This document shows, piece after piece, positions 46,760 through 57,294 of a stretch of 64,000 nucleotides of DNA (the stretch's first letter is position 1; each line of letters begins with the position of its first letter). Position numbers and translations under genes: made by a program. The notes beneath the pieces are model-generated. The model saw only the letters and a program-made list of their open reading frames with translations. It searched no databases and was not told the origin of the DNA. The stretch is from Pterois miles (Eukaryota > Chordata > Actinopteri > Perciformes > Scorpaenidae). The DNA is taken from the NCBI GenBank assembly GCA_947000775.1, contig CAMQGK010000008.1, positions 12,657,501 through 12,721,500 of the forward strand, given 5' to 3'.

Positions 46760-47325
46760 AGGCGGCACGTCTATAATAAATCATGGCCTGTTAAGTATTT
46801 TTTCGTGGAGGTTGGCGGTAAAGTTGTGTGCTTAGTTTGCAACAAACGTGGCTGTATTCAAAGAATACAACTTGAACCGTCACTTTGAGACTCAACTTGC
46901 AGAAAAATCCAGAAACCTGTCTGGAGATGAGAAGGAGAGGACAGCCGAGGGGCTGCTAGCTAAGATACTAAAGCAAGACGGACTTTTTACAAAGCTGCAT
47001 GCAACCAAAGAAGGAAATGTAAGTGTTGATGTTAAGTTAAATGTTAAATGTAAGTGTTAATGTTAAGTTAAAAGTTAAGTTTTGTTCATGGAAAAATTAC
47101 TACCCCAAAACAGTCAGTCCTATACTGTTCAAAGACTCCTGTATATAATGTAATTTTCTTAATAATCTGCTGTTTGGAGTGATTTTTAGTATAATAAATG
47201 TTTAAAAATAAGTGCCCAGTATGTAAAATTGAGGTTACGTCTGACAGTGTTTGTTTGGCCCCCGGCAACAATCTGGGTGTCTCATGTGGCCCCCCAAGGA
47301 AAAATAATTGCCCACCCCTACTCTA
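46760..47325 (+). mobile_element. Deleted hAT (Charlie-like) DNA transposon remnant
   Basis: The segment joins the broken BED-finger fragment to a 3' end reading TGTGGCCCCCCAAGG then TTGCCCACCCCT at 47308-47319, the inverse of the CAGGGGTGGGCAA-type hAT terminus. The left terminus was not found, so the left boundary is approximate. Most of the transposase has been lost, leaving about 0.55 kb. Confidence 0.55.
46793..47020 (+). pseudogene. hAT transposase fragment, GTF2IRD2/ZBED-like BED-finger N-terminus, frameshifted
   Basis: The first part (46793-46843) reads YFFVEVGGKVVCLVCNK. A two-base deficit then shifts the frame, and from 46848 the text continues VAVFKEYNLNRHFETQ, then a stretch ending GLFTKLHATKEG. 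The Cys-x2-Cys plus later His (NRHF) is the start of a BED-type zinc finger. The wording is that of the hAT transposase family that gave rise to the GTF2IRD2 C-terminus and ZBED/FAM200-like genes. Only the N-terminal ~75 residues remain; the catalytic core is absent. After 47020 the sequence falls into short ATGTTAAGTTA-like repeats. A typical hAT right end, TTGCCCACCCCT, lies at 47308-47319, so this is a deleted transposon copy and not a host gene. Confidence 0.72.
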
Positions 47326-47383
47326 CAGCAAAAGGTCAGGGTCTTCACCCACCACACTTCACAAAGATACTCCTATCAATGCC

Positions 47384-48125
47384 TAGGACTGGATACCGAT
47401 ACTCTATACCTTCAACGTATTGACCGAAATAACCCAGTACCAAGTAGTATCAAAACTTCTCCTGATACCAGCGATACCAGCATTCGAGCCTTTGGATCTT
47501 TGTATTGTATTGATTTGTGTGACTGTGTTCGCAGCCAATGAACACAAACGTTCTCCGATCGGATCCGGTCAACAGTGACTCAAATAGCTGGATCTTGTTT
47601 CGGTGACAATTCTATTCTATCTAGTCTATTCAATCCTATTCTATTTTTCTACACTATATACATTATATACTGGAATTTTAATTCCTGTTTAAGTTTTGGC
47701 TAACATGATGCTGCATTACAAAGATATATTTCTTAGTTTAATAATACATAAACATATATCCATGTATTTATTTGTTTCATTTTGTTTTACAAAGTTAGGA
47801 AAGCTCATAAAAGAATGATCCCAGGCACTACTTCACAGTGAGGCTACAACTTATTAATCAAACACAGGTATCAGATTGGTACTCGTAAAAGTCAGATTGG
47901 CGCATCCTTAGCGACAGTCTGTGGTGTATTTGATGGAGTTGGTAGTTCAGAACACAGAGATGCCAGTAGGGACACACGTGGCATCTGATAAAAACAAATG
48001 TGGTGGTGGTTACATTTTATACGCAACTGAATGCTTCTATTCACAAGAAAAAAGGTATCAAATGAAGTACTCTGTTGGTATCGGTATCACTTCGAGGTTA
48101 CTGGTAATGGTACTGGTATCGTATT
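47384..48125. mobile_element. Outer element with GGTACCGATAC-like ends (host of a nested hAT-like copy)
   Basis: The left part reads TAGGACTGGATACCGATACT and AGTACCAAGTAGTATCAAAA. The right part reads GAAGTACTCTGTTGGTATCG and GGTACTGGTATCGTATTTTC, roughly inverted. The interruption at 47560-47911 matches a different family. TIR identity is weak, so boundaries are approximate. Confidence 0.42.
47560..47911. mobile_element. hAT-like TIR element, second diverged copy
   Basis: TTTTAATTCCTGTTTAAGTT, AAAGAATGATCCCAGGCACT and GTCAGATTGGCGCATCCTTA parallel the complete copy at 33.6-34.0 kb. It appears to sit inside a second element whose ends are near 47384 and 48125. Confidence 0.6.
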
Positions 48126-48232
48126 TTCTTAAACAACTGATCTTTGTCAATACTGTTCTTGCATTATGAGCTGGCTGACTTGAGGCTTCTGAGCATGCTC
48201 AGATGTTCTTCAATATTGTTTACCTATCCAGC

Positions 48233-48675
48233 TTAAAGCTAGGGTTCGTGATTTTCTTCAAAAATATGTTTTTGTTGTATTTGTTGAAATTGTCATTACT
48301 TCCAGAAAGCAATCCACAAATCAAATGCTCTGACAAAAGAAAAAGACAAAAACCCTGTATCTGTGGCTGTCGCAGGACTGTGATAAACCCATCCAGCCAT
48401 TTAATTTGGGCTGAATGAAATGATTGGACAGGCTACCTGCCTGTGTTTGTCATCTATGTTCATAATGATAATTTTGGGGGAGTGGCTTTGGAGGGAGGCC
48501 TGAAGGGACGGACTGTCAGGGTTGCTGACTTTCTGGCTAGATTTGGAGCGACTGCTGCTAGCTACTTTTATTGGAAATGCGTTAGCAACACTGGGCTGGG
48601 TTTTTAGGGTTGGATCTTTTTTTCTAATCTAGCATATTCTTGTTAGTTTCTCCACATTACCAACCCTAGCTTTAA
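48233..48675. mobile_element. MITE family E, TTAA-bounded (GCTAGGGTTGG TIR)
   Basis: The left end is TTAAAGCTAGGGTTCGTGAT and the right end CATTACCAACCCTAGCTTTAA. The interior includes TGATTGGACAGGCTACCTGC, a hydrophobic-looking but meaningless open frame, and CTGCTAGCTACTTTTATTGG. The TIR resembles that of family D over the first 8 bases. Confidence 0.75.
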
Positions 48676-50259
48676 CTAGCATTTCTGTACATATAACCTC
48701 CCTGCAGTGGCAGAGAACTTTTTCAATTTACAATCTGTTGCTTTCCACATACACTATGGGCAAGACATGTTTTAAAAGACCAGCTTTAAGTTTTAATTAA
48801 GAGCAGTGGATTTAAATGAACTCCAGCTGTAATCATTTATATGATCAGGCTTATTAAATACCCTGCTAAATTGAAAACATACGGTAATGCAAAACTTTCA
48901 CAGTAACTTAGGTTTAGTAGGCTTAGTAAGCCTTTCGATTGCTTCCTGAAGCTGCAAATAACCACAACAATCGACTTACAAAACAGCTGTAACATCCAAT
49001 ATGTGCTGGATGGGTCTGACCCTTGAGGAATGAAGATAACCATTTTTGTCTGGCAGGCACACCTTATTGAGTTTGCATTTCACATGACCACATCCAGCCC
49101 CTGCATCAATAATTTCTGCATTGCCCTTCCAAATCAGCATGTCTGATTGCTGAAGCAAGAACACAAACACAGTAGGGACCCTCGCAGTGTATCCACAGAG
49201 CAGACATTGATATGCATGAATGCGCGCAGCTACACGTGCTTGACACACACCACCTCTAAAAACACAAAAATGTGCATTTCTAACCCCCCCACCCACACTG
49301 GCTTCTCTGTGTGTCTCTCTCTGTCAACGTAAAATGCCATCTATCATGTAGGACGCATGGTGTGAAAGATTACTCACATTTCTCCCAATCATGGCCAAAT
49401 TGCACTGGATGGCTCTCATATTTGGGAGAGAGCTGCACCGTTCTCTTTGCATACAAATGACAAAGTCTCCCTCTCAATTTGCTTTCTCCTTGACTCATAG
49501 AATGTGATGAGAGTGTCACAGATAGGGCGCTGAAAGCAGATAATGCAAGAGATGCCACCTGGCAAGCAAAGAGAGAGACATATAAAGATACTGGGAAGAA
49601 ATTTATGAATTCAAAAGAGGAGAAAAATAAGATCCAGTCCAACCTAATACACATCCAGTGGCATAGTAATAATCTGAGAGGATGTAATATTTTATACCAT
49701 TATCTCTTTTCTTAGCTCAATCAAAAAAACTTTGAGTAGCTGCTGATACTTCTGACTTATTTCATCATCTTTGAAACCTAAACTTCTGTTAGATTCCCTC
49801 TTTATTATTATTATTTTTATCTAAAACTCGACACTACATTCTAGGCTCAAGCTGGGATAAAAAGACTCCACTGAACAAACAGTTTTAAGACTTTAAGTCT
49901 CATTATGAAGCCCATTTTGGGGTAATTAAGAACTATCACAAATGGATTCAATTATCAACAGATCTGATAATAAGACAAACAATTTCACAAAGACAATGCA
50001 GCCGGTTTGACTGCATCAAAGGAGAATTTCAGTTTATTACAACTTGGGTCTTATTTTGATGATAACTCTGCACTCACTAAAGTTATTCCCATATGAAAAC
50101 TCAGCACCAAGGCTACAACGAAGTCGAATGTGCAAGAAACACAGGCAGTCTGACAGGTTGTAAACAAGCCAACAGTTCAGCCAGGACGTTGAAACCATTT
50201 CATTTGGAGGTAGAAAAATAGTGCTAATGATTCCCTCACTGCACACTGGCAGCATCCTC
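48676..50259. other. Gene-free
   Basis: Non-repetitive AT-rich sequence; the 106- and 94-codon minus frames (48976, 49370) have no motif and no flanking splice pair. Confidence 0.45.
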
Positions 50260-50400
50260 CAGGTCTGAGAAGTGAAGCCAATGCTGAAGTGCCATAAACT
50301 TGCATTATTTCTAACAGCCAGCAGGGGGCGACTCCTCTGGGTCCAAAAATAAGTCTGATTGTATAGAAGTCTATGAGAAAAATCAGCCTACTTCTCACTT
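50260..50400. repeat. Interspersed repeat carrying a CTCF-like motif
   Basis: GCCAGCAGGGGGCGACTCCT and TCTGATTGTATAGAAGTCTA, then TGAGAAAAATC, are recognised as a common fish repeat. It lies directly beside the SINE at 50401. Confidence 0.45.
50318..50332 (+). promoter_or_regulatory. CTCF-like core motif inside a repeat
   Basis: CCAGCAGGGGGCGAC fits the CTCF core (CCASYAGRKGGCRSY) except one base near the end. It is carried by an interspersed repeat. Confidence 0.35.
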
Positions 50401-50742
50401 AGAAGAAGAAGAAGAAGATAGTCCTTTATTAGTCCCACAAGGGGAAATTCAATTTTTTCACTCTGTTGTTAACTTATACACGGTACATGCAGACCCGAAC
50501 ACACACATGCACAAACATGCAACAATGGAGAGATGTCAGAGTGATGGGGCTGCTCCTGACAAGTGCCCCGAGCAGTTGGGGGTTTGGTGCCTTGCTCAGG
50601 GGCACCTCGGCAGTGCCCAAGAGGTAAACTGGCACCTCTCCAGCTACCAGTTCACACTCAGTTCTTGGTCCAAGTCGGGACTTGAACCGGTGACCCTCCG
50701 GTTCCCAAGCCAACTCCCTACAGACTGAGCTACTGCCGCCCC
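50401..50742 (-). mobile_element. tRNA-derived SINE, second good copy
   Basis: This is the same family as the copy at 7134-7442: the GGGGCGGCAGTAGCTCAGTC head at the right end, a box-B-like GGTTCAAGTCC, the conserved body with CTTGCTCAGGGGCACCTCGG (reverse orientation) and the tail TTGTGGGACTAATAAAGGAC running into (CTT)n at 50401-50418. It is near full length. Confidence 0.82.
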
Positions 50743-50792
50743 ACTTGATTTATTACCTCAGTAAACATTGTAAAATATAGACCATAAAACAT

Positions 50793-51213
50793 AAACTGTA
50801 TATAAGAAGTGAACAGTCACTGGATGTCAAACACTGGCTTTTGGACTGCTGTTTTTAAGCCTCAAGTTCGTCATTTTGGCTGTCACCATCTTGGTTTTTT
50901 TCAACCAGAAGTGGCACAAGAGGGTGGAGCTAAGTACAACTGTACTTTCATCTTACAACTTTAACCCTTTCACAGTCTGTTTTCAGTTCCTGAAAGTAGT
51001 AAGATGTTGGTCACCTAAAAATGCCATATTCAGCATTTAGTTGTACTTAGCTCCACTCTCTTGTGAACTCAGAAACCAAGATGGCGACGGCTAAAAACCA
51101 AGGTGGCGACAGGTAAAATGCCCAACGCAAGGCTTCAAAACGATGGTTCACAAACCAGTGGGTGACGTCCCGGTGACTACATCCACTTCTTATATACAGC
51201 CTGTGATTCCACA
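50793..51213. mobile_element. MITE family N (CTGTATATAAGAAGTG TIR), complete
   Basis: The left end AACTGTATATAAGAAGTGAA and right end CCACTTCTTATATACAGCCT are inverted. The interior contains two near-inverted ACCAAGATGG/CCATCTTGG blocks (50888-50896, 51073-51082) and CAAACCAGTGGGTGACGTCC. Two partial relatives lie at 24.6 and 26.0 kb. Confidence 0.75.
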
Positions 51214-52359
51214 GGAAAACTGTGTGCATGTTTTCTATTCCAAATAATTCTGGCTGGCATGGTTTCCTTTTCAGAGATGCTGCTGTGTTCCCAGATCTTA
51301 GCAATTAATATGGCAAGAACAAAGCTATTTTTACAGACAGGAATGATCACCATCTACCATTAAGTAAGATCCAGGTTGGAGAAAAACAATATGAGTTATC
51401 CTTTAATTCATTACCACTGCACTGGTTTCCTAAAATAGTAACATTTTAGATTGCATTTCAGAGTTGAAACACTTTAAGTAATTGCAGGCAAATCTGTCAT
51501 TATTGTAAAGGCTGTGTAAGCGCGCCGAGAAAACAACACAGAAACGTCCAAAACAAATGCGTGGTGGCCGATTTTCAAACAGCTTCCAGCAGCCCACTCT
51601 CTTTGGCTAATGAAATATCTAATGCACTTAGTTTCCTTTAGTTAGCACCTGCCTCCTTAGAGGCATGTTCCTCCTCTCCACGCTAAATTACTTGGTCTCA
51701 ATGGAGCGAGACAGAGTGCGGTGAGTAACAAAGAGGAGAAGTCAAGTGTATTTTCAGGAAAAGGATGACGAGCTTGTGCCGGAGAGCCGAGGCAACAGAT
51801 GATACTCTTTTTTTACCCTCAGACCTGTCCATGGCAGATTCTCACAGCGACCTGAGCAGACAGGTTACAGTATACTTACTGCACTCACTCTGCCAAGCCA
51901 CCTTAACTACTTTCCAAATCCCTCACCTTCACACCTGCACTGTCTGGTATCACAAAAGTGCATCATAACCAAGCCTTCTCCTACCAAAACACTCTGTAAA
52001 GGCATTTCATGTTTTTTTACAGTCCTCGCTCTTTGGGGGATGAATTATACAGCTACGAAATAAACGTCTAGAGGTTGGATGCGCCAGGCGAGGGCATGCA
52101 GTTAAAATGAAGAACTGTGAGGTGCATTTCTGTGTCAGTAAAAATGCCAGATCTCTATCTGATTTGCATGCTTGTTCCGGTCTCTGTATTCTCTCGCATA
52201 AAGGTCTTTCTAAGAGAGTTACTAACTTGTATGCAGGACTCAAAAGGCGCGGTCAAGGTGAAAAGGTCAAAGGTGGTGCAAGACCATGAATTTATATCAA
52301 ACATAAGGTTGGGAACTGACTGCTGAAATAGAAAGAAATATACTGTAGACTGCACTATT
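51214..52359. other. Gene-free, presumed intron
   Basis: Non-repetitive sequence with no paired splice signals and no domain in the short frames. Confidence 0.45.
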
Positions 52360-52585
52360 ATCAGTGCTCAAAATAGGCCGGTACACACCGGTGTACAGTA
52401 CGGGCACTTGTACATTTTACTCCTTGGCGTACTGTGGCTTTTTCTTGCATCCCGGCGCTTATCTGAAGCTGCCGGACCTCTTTAAGGTTCTCTATGCCAT
52501 TCATAACAGCGCAGCGCCAGCGTATTTGTGGGGAGCATCTGGACGAGCCGACGCTCAGCCTGAGGGAGGAGGGGTGGATTGAGGG
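52360..52585. repeat. Probable hAT-derived fragment
   Basis: CAGTGCTCAAAATAGGCCGG, then TACACACCGGTGTACAGTAC, a GC-richer body, and CTGAGGGAGGAGGGGTGGAT. The palindrome ACACCGGTGT lies at 52386-52395. No matching second copy was seen here, so the assignment rests on the CAGTG...-type start. Confidence 0.3.
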
Positions 52586-54496
52586 TGCTGTTATTTATCA
52601 ATACAATATTCATGTCGGTTTCGCAAAATAATTAGCGAACTGTTCGTCACAACTTTTTTTATTTAGGAACAAACTTACTGAAGGAGCATCCTGACTGGGG
52701 CACCCTACAATAGGCTACAAACACAAGAAAAACTATGAGTAAATATACATACACACCACTTTAACCTTATAATGCTCCAGTTGGATTATTATTGGAGTAT
52801 TATAGGCCTACTATAGAAGATACATAGCCTAAGTCTAATAATATAGCAATAAAACTACAGCTGATGATGACTGACACATTATAACATGCTTAGAAATAAT
52901 GAATAAATAGGAAAAAGTCACAAGAAGATTATACACATGCCAACATGTGCATAAGAGAGTACTGGCACTTATTTTTTCCACTTCAAGCACTGCTATGGGT
53001 AAATATTCACACTGCATACTAATTATTACAACAATGATTGAACAAAGACAATGTTATGCTATTGTTTCAAACATATCCTCTTATGTGTGAGCATTTCAGA
53101 TCCAAATAGAAAGACGGAGTTTATTCTGAAACATAAAAATCAGTTCAGATCTTCCAGAAATGCAGCGACAATGCCTGTCATACTAATTAAATGCTCCCTT
53201 TAAAACTGAATTCAAGATTTACTGTTTGTGACACATGAATAAATAATTAATGGTGGAATGGGGGTTGAAATGGTCCTTTCATGAAACCTTGGCATTCAAA
53301 GAAAGCGAAAACAATTATATAATCAGTGTTTAGAGTGGAATAATGATCAAAGGAAATCCATAAGAAAGTGAGTGCTCATGATCAACGCCTGCGCTGGCTG
53401 TCATTAGATTGATGAATTCTATTGATGCCATCCATCACCAACTTAATCAAGAAGAGGCTGCTGAGAGGAATCGACTGGCACGTGAGCGCAGATTATTGTG
53501 TTTGTGTTGTGGGGATGGTGGAGAGATAAAGGAGGGATGAGAAGATTGAATATATATATTATGAATGACAATTCACCTACCTCCTGATTCAATACCATCA
53601 CAATACTTGGGTGCCAATTCGATATGTATTGAGATTTATTTCAATTCAGTATTACAATTTATACTTATATTTATTTGTGTTAACTTTTTTAACACTAGCT
53701 CGTGGGAAAAAGTTGAATCATACACTTCTAGGAACTTTTACTTGGAAGATTTCTAAATCTAAGTTAATATAGTAAAAATGTTTGATTTTCAGCATCAGAG
53801 ATGTCCTGAATGTCAACTATATCAATGTCAGGAATTATTTATTAATTCTTTTTTCCAGCAACCCAAAAATCAATAAATTTCCCTTAAAAATGAGTTTGTC
53901 TTTTTAAGGGACATTTAACGTTTTATACATTCCATATATGCAGCTACTTCCACTAACTTCACCAAGTCCGTCGCTAGCTCTCCCCATCAGCTCCGTTCTC
54001 TTTATAGATCCATGATCAGCTCCATCGGGGCCGTTTGAATGCATTTAACATAAATGTCATATATGGTGCTCTATAGTTGTAGCGTCAGCCGATTTGACCA
54101 CAGAGATGGGAGTGACGGCCAGCTGGACCACACGTTACCGCAATATAATAACATTTCCTGTCCATGACAGAGTTAGCGTCAAATCAAACTCTGCTTTTCC
54201 TGCAATGTGTGAAACCCAAAGTGTCTGCATATTTACTGTATGTGTTGTGTTTGGCACTTTGGATTTAAAATGTGAGGGTGCAGGTCGTACCCACGCAGAC
54301 CCTCTGACATTTTCTACTTCTCACTTTGGCAAACAGTGGCTTTATTTTGGTTACTGAAGCGGCTTTTACGTCACATTACTCATACTACAATAATGAAAGC
54401 GGTAACTTCATCGCACAGACTCAAATGAAGCACTTATATTGATTCTGGCATTAAAATATTAATCATAGAAAAAAGAATGGTGATAGGATGATCATT
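52586..54496. other. Presumed neuroligin intron, 3' side of the exon
   Basis: 53560-53760 contains CCAATTCGATATGTATTGAG, reminiscent of a hAT-type fish repeat. Nothing codes. Confidence 0.5.
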
Positions 54497-54518
54497 CCCC
54501 CCCCCCCCCCCCCCCCCC
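54497..54518. repeat. Homopolymer C22 (G22 on the neuroligin sense strand)
   Basis: Twenty-two C residues start 45 nt inside the intron that follows the neuroligin exon. On the transcript this is a G-run. Confidence 0.85.
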
Positions 54519-54562
54519 TAATGTCTATGGAGCAACATGATTAAGACATCCAAGTCACTTAC

Positions 54563-54712
54563 CAAGCACACCAAGCCTGTAGTTCATGGTCACAACAATC
54601 ACGTTGCCGTAGGCGGCCAGGACGCTGGCATCGAACATGTTCCCTGTGCCTTCCATGTAGGAGCCTCCGTGGATAAACAACATCACTGGCTTCTTCCTGC
54701 GGTCGCGAATAT
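54563..54712 (-). CDS. nlgn2: Neuroligin-2 internal coding exon (partial gene, one exon)
   Basis: This exon encodes part of the extracellular cholinesterase-like domain of neuroligin, a postsynaptic adhesion protein that binds neurexins. Read on the minus strand it begins after an AG acceptor (54714-54713), ends at a consensus GTAAGT donor (54562-54557) and is open throughout. It is phase 1 at both ends (G|AT ... G|GT), 150 nt, 51 residues counting the split codons. Visible motifs are DIRD at the start, the oxyanion-region HGGSYMEGTGN, then YGNVIVV and NYRLGVLG, the usual order in type-B carboxylesterase/neuroligin proteins. KKPVML, NMFD and LAAYGN fit neuroligin-2 rather than neuroligin-1, -3 or -4, which from general knowledge have PVMVYIHGG and LASYGN. 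No stop, frameshift or odd codon is seen. The signal-peptide exon, the following exon (GDQAAKGNYG region) and the transmembrane exon were not found here. Neuroligin is near certain; the paralogue is likely; the a/b copy cannot be told. Confidence 0.92.
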
Positions 54713-55649
54713 CTACACACACACACAGAGGAGAACGCAGGGAGTGAAAAAAAAAAGTCAATAACTGTATTTACGCCTCTCATATTCTCTTTGATCACAT
54801 ATTATGTTAGACCATAATATACCCAACAAACAGTAAATTGCCCGGCTGGATGAGAATACAGTGCTACTGTATATTAGAGCTGCTCTATTCCCTGCAGCTG
54901 GGTGTCAGCTCTTAAACAAGAGCTTGAGGTAATTTAGATTTCAGGCAATGATTCCAGCAACAGGTAATAACAAGAGACACCGCTACAAGAATCTAATCTA
55001 ATGTTTCTTGGTGATTAAAGCAATAAAAACAATTGCTACAGGTGGTGTAGTATATTAGAGCTAACCTGTATATCATGTGCCTCTGACAGGCTTTACTTCA
55101 CACTGAGGCTCAGACTGACCAACCGACTCCACCCGTGCAAGGTTATTTACTAAACTGAAGCAAGAAAAAACGGAGGGCAGACGGGTAATTAGTCAAACTT
55201 GAGAGTGTACAAATGTGACAAAACAAAAACGGTTATTTTGCTGCTCAAAGTGCTGGTGTCAAAGAGCTCTCTGCTGCAAAGAAAAGATATTTTAGCACCA
55301 TCTTAAAAAGCACTCTGGGATGACAAACACACTGAAAGTGACTGGGCTGCACAAGTGCAATTTACAGGTAAAAAGTGCGACGTGAGGAGCCACACTAAAG
55401 TCTGCAAAAGAGAGATGTCTGAGGAACATCCTGTGTGCAACCAACAGATAATAAAAGGCCACTGGCTCTTAATATATCATGTCTGCTGTGAATTTCCATA
55501 ATTTCCTCATTTTATTTTGCATATTTGGAACTCCCATAAATGCAAATCGCAGCTGGCCCTGAGCTGCAGGGGCGGCTGTATCAACCTGTTTCTAGGTCAA
55601 TTACCCTGTGGGGAATCTGGAGAAAATGCCGCTTTCTTGGACGTTATCT

Positions 55650-55673
55650 TTTTTTTTTTTTTTTTTTTTTTTT
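55650..55673. repeat. Poly-T tract
   Basis: A run of about 24 T; unrelated sequence lies on both sides. Confidence 0.85.
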
Positions 55674-55938
55674 GCACCGGCATAAATTGTTAGTGGATCA
55701 AAAAAAAAAAATTAAAGATAAGTGAAAAGTTCAATGTGAAAATGTTATTTTTAAGCATTTTCCCGATACATGACACCAGGTTTAGGTTTAGGTTGGTTCT
55801 AGGGATGCTAATTTTAAAAATAACTGATAACTAGGGTTAATTGTTTACATCCCTGGCTGTTAATTACTCTAGCAAATACTGTATTTCAAAATAGTAAGTC
55901 TTACGGCCGTTGTACATCCAGGGCATGACGAATAACGA

Positions 55939-55939
<1 letters not shown>

Positions 55940-55970
<31 letters not shown>
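55940..55970. repeat. Poly-A tract
   Basis: A run of about 31 A. Confidence 0.85.
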
Positions 55971-55971
<1 letters not shown>

Positions 55972-57057
55972 CAAAATATTTGCCTGAGAATGTTTTGCAT
56001 TAAAACTAAACATACTGGCAGCAAATAAAAAGGTTCAATAGACCAATGACCCAGTGCAGCATCTGGCAGCCTTAAGCTACTGAAAGCCATTCAGTTGAGT
56101 TTCCTTTTAGCAAAATGCTCTGAGTGAATTTGCTTCTGGTAAATGATTACACAGTGTATATATGTAGGGCTTTTATTGTGAAAGGAAAGAACAGAAGGAG
56201 TGGATCTGGTCTGCGCTGTGTTTGCCAAGGCTGAAAAAAGTTGCCGTTTTGATTCGGACTACAGAGTCAAATGCTTTGATCAGTATTTGAATTTCTATTA
56301 ATATATGATGGGAAGGGGAGATGGACACTAACAGACAGAAGAACATGTCATCCTGCTGTGCTAAGAAGCTCAGAATCACAAAAAATTGTATCCGCAACAA
56401 CCCACTTTTCTTCATATCATGAAGTTATTCTGCTTTTTAGAATCATCCTTGAAAATGATTGAAAAAAGCCAAATCATTTTGCAATTCCCTTCACCGTCTA
56501 CTTAGAAAATAAACTGAATATGTATCAACAGCCCCATGAATATGAATAACTGAGGGTGTTTACTTCAACTGAATTGCCGTTCATTAAAACGATGATGACA
56601 TGATAGGAAACTCACGCAGAACATTTCAGAGTCAGATGCTTTATGATACACCTGCTATGGCGGCGTTGTGTGCGTGCCGCCCGGCCCCTCATGGACCCTC
56701 TTTGGCCTTTGAACCAATCTCCCCCAGCCGACTGAGCGCAACCATACTCTGCTCCTGCCAGGAGCCTTCGCTAGCATATGGCACACAAGACTTGGAAGTG
56801 TGGCACAGTGACAGCCCCTGTTGACTTCTGTGTGTGTGTGTACGCGAGTATAGGCCGGGGGATATGAAAGAGCAGTAGAGCAGAACAACCACATAAATAA
56901 CCACTACAGCATCTGTTAGAAGGGAAAAGAGATGGAGGGTGTCTCCCAGTGAAACCTGCTTTTATATAAATATATATACACACACACAAAAATATATGTG
57001 AAACACCTGCTGAAACTTGCATCAAATGATTCACACACCCAACACGCCAGACGATCT

Positions 57058-57058
<1 letters not shown>

Positions 57059-57111
<53 letters not shown>
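57059..57111. repeat. (CA)n microsatellite, ~26 units
   Basis: An uninterrupted CA tract lying about 90 bp before the first X-box-like site. Confidence 0.92.
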
Positions 57112-57112
<1 letters not shown>

Positions 57113-57197
57113 CATACTTCACACACAGGCGAAGCTAAAGTCAGGCAGACACACTCACACTGGGGAAAGAGGAATTTACAGGCAGCTGCAATGGAGA

Positions 57198-57211
57198 GTC
57201 GCTATGGCAAC
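57198..57211. promoter_or_regulatory. Candidate RFX X-box, site 1
   Basis: GTCGCTATGGCAAC fits the RFX-family X-box (GTTNCC/GTNRCY, a 0-3 base spacer, then RGYAAC) with one weak position. It is 2.5 kb upstream of the neuroligin exon in gene orientation. It is a motif match only. Confidence 0.45.
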
Positions 57212-57294
57212 TGCTTCACTTCGACTTGCTTCCGCCTCTCTCTCACTCTCTCCCCTACATCAGCCGCTCTCACGTGGACAAAGTCTCATTGACT

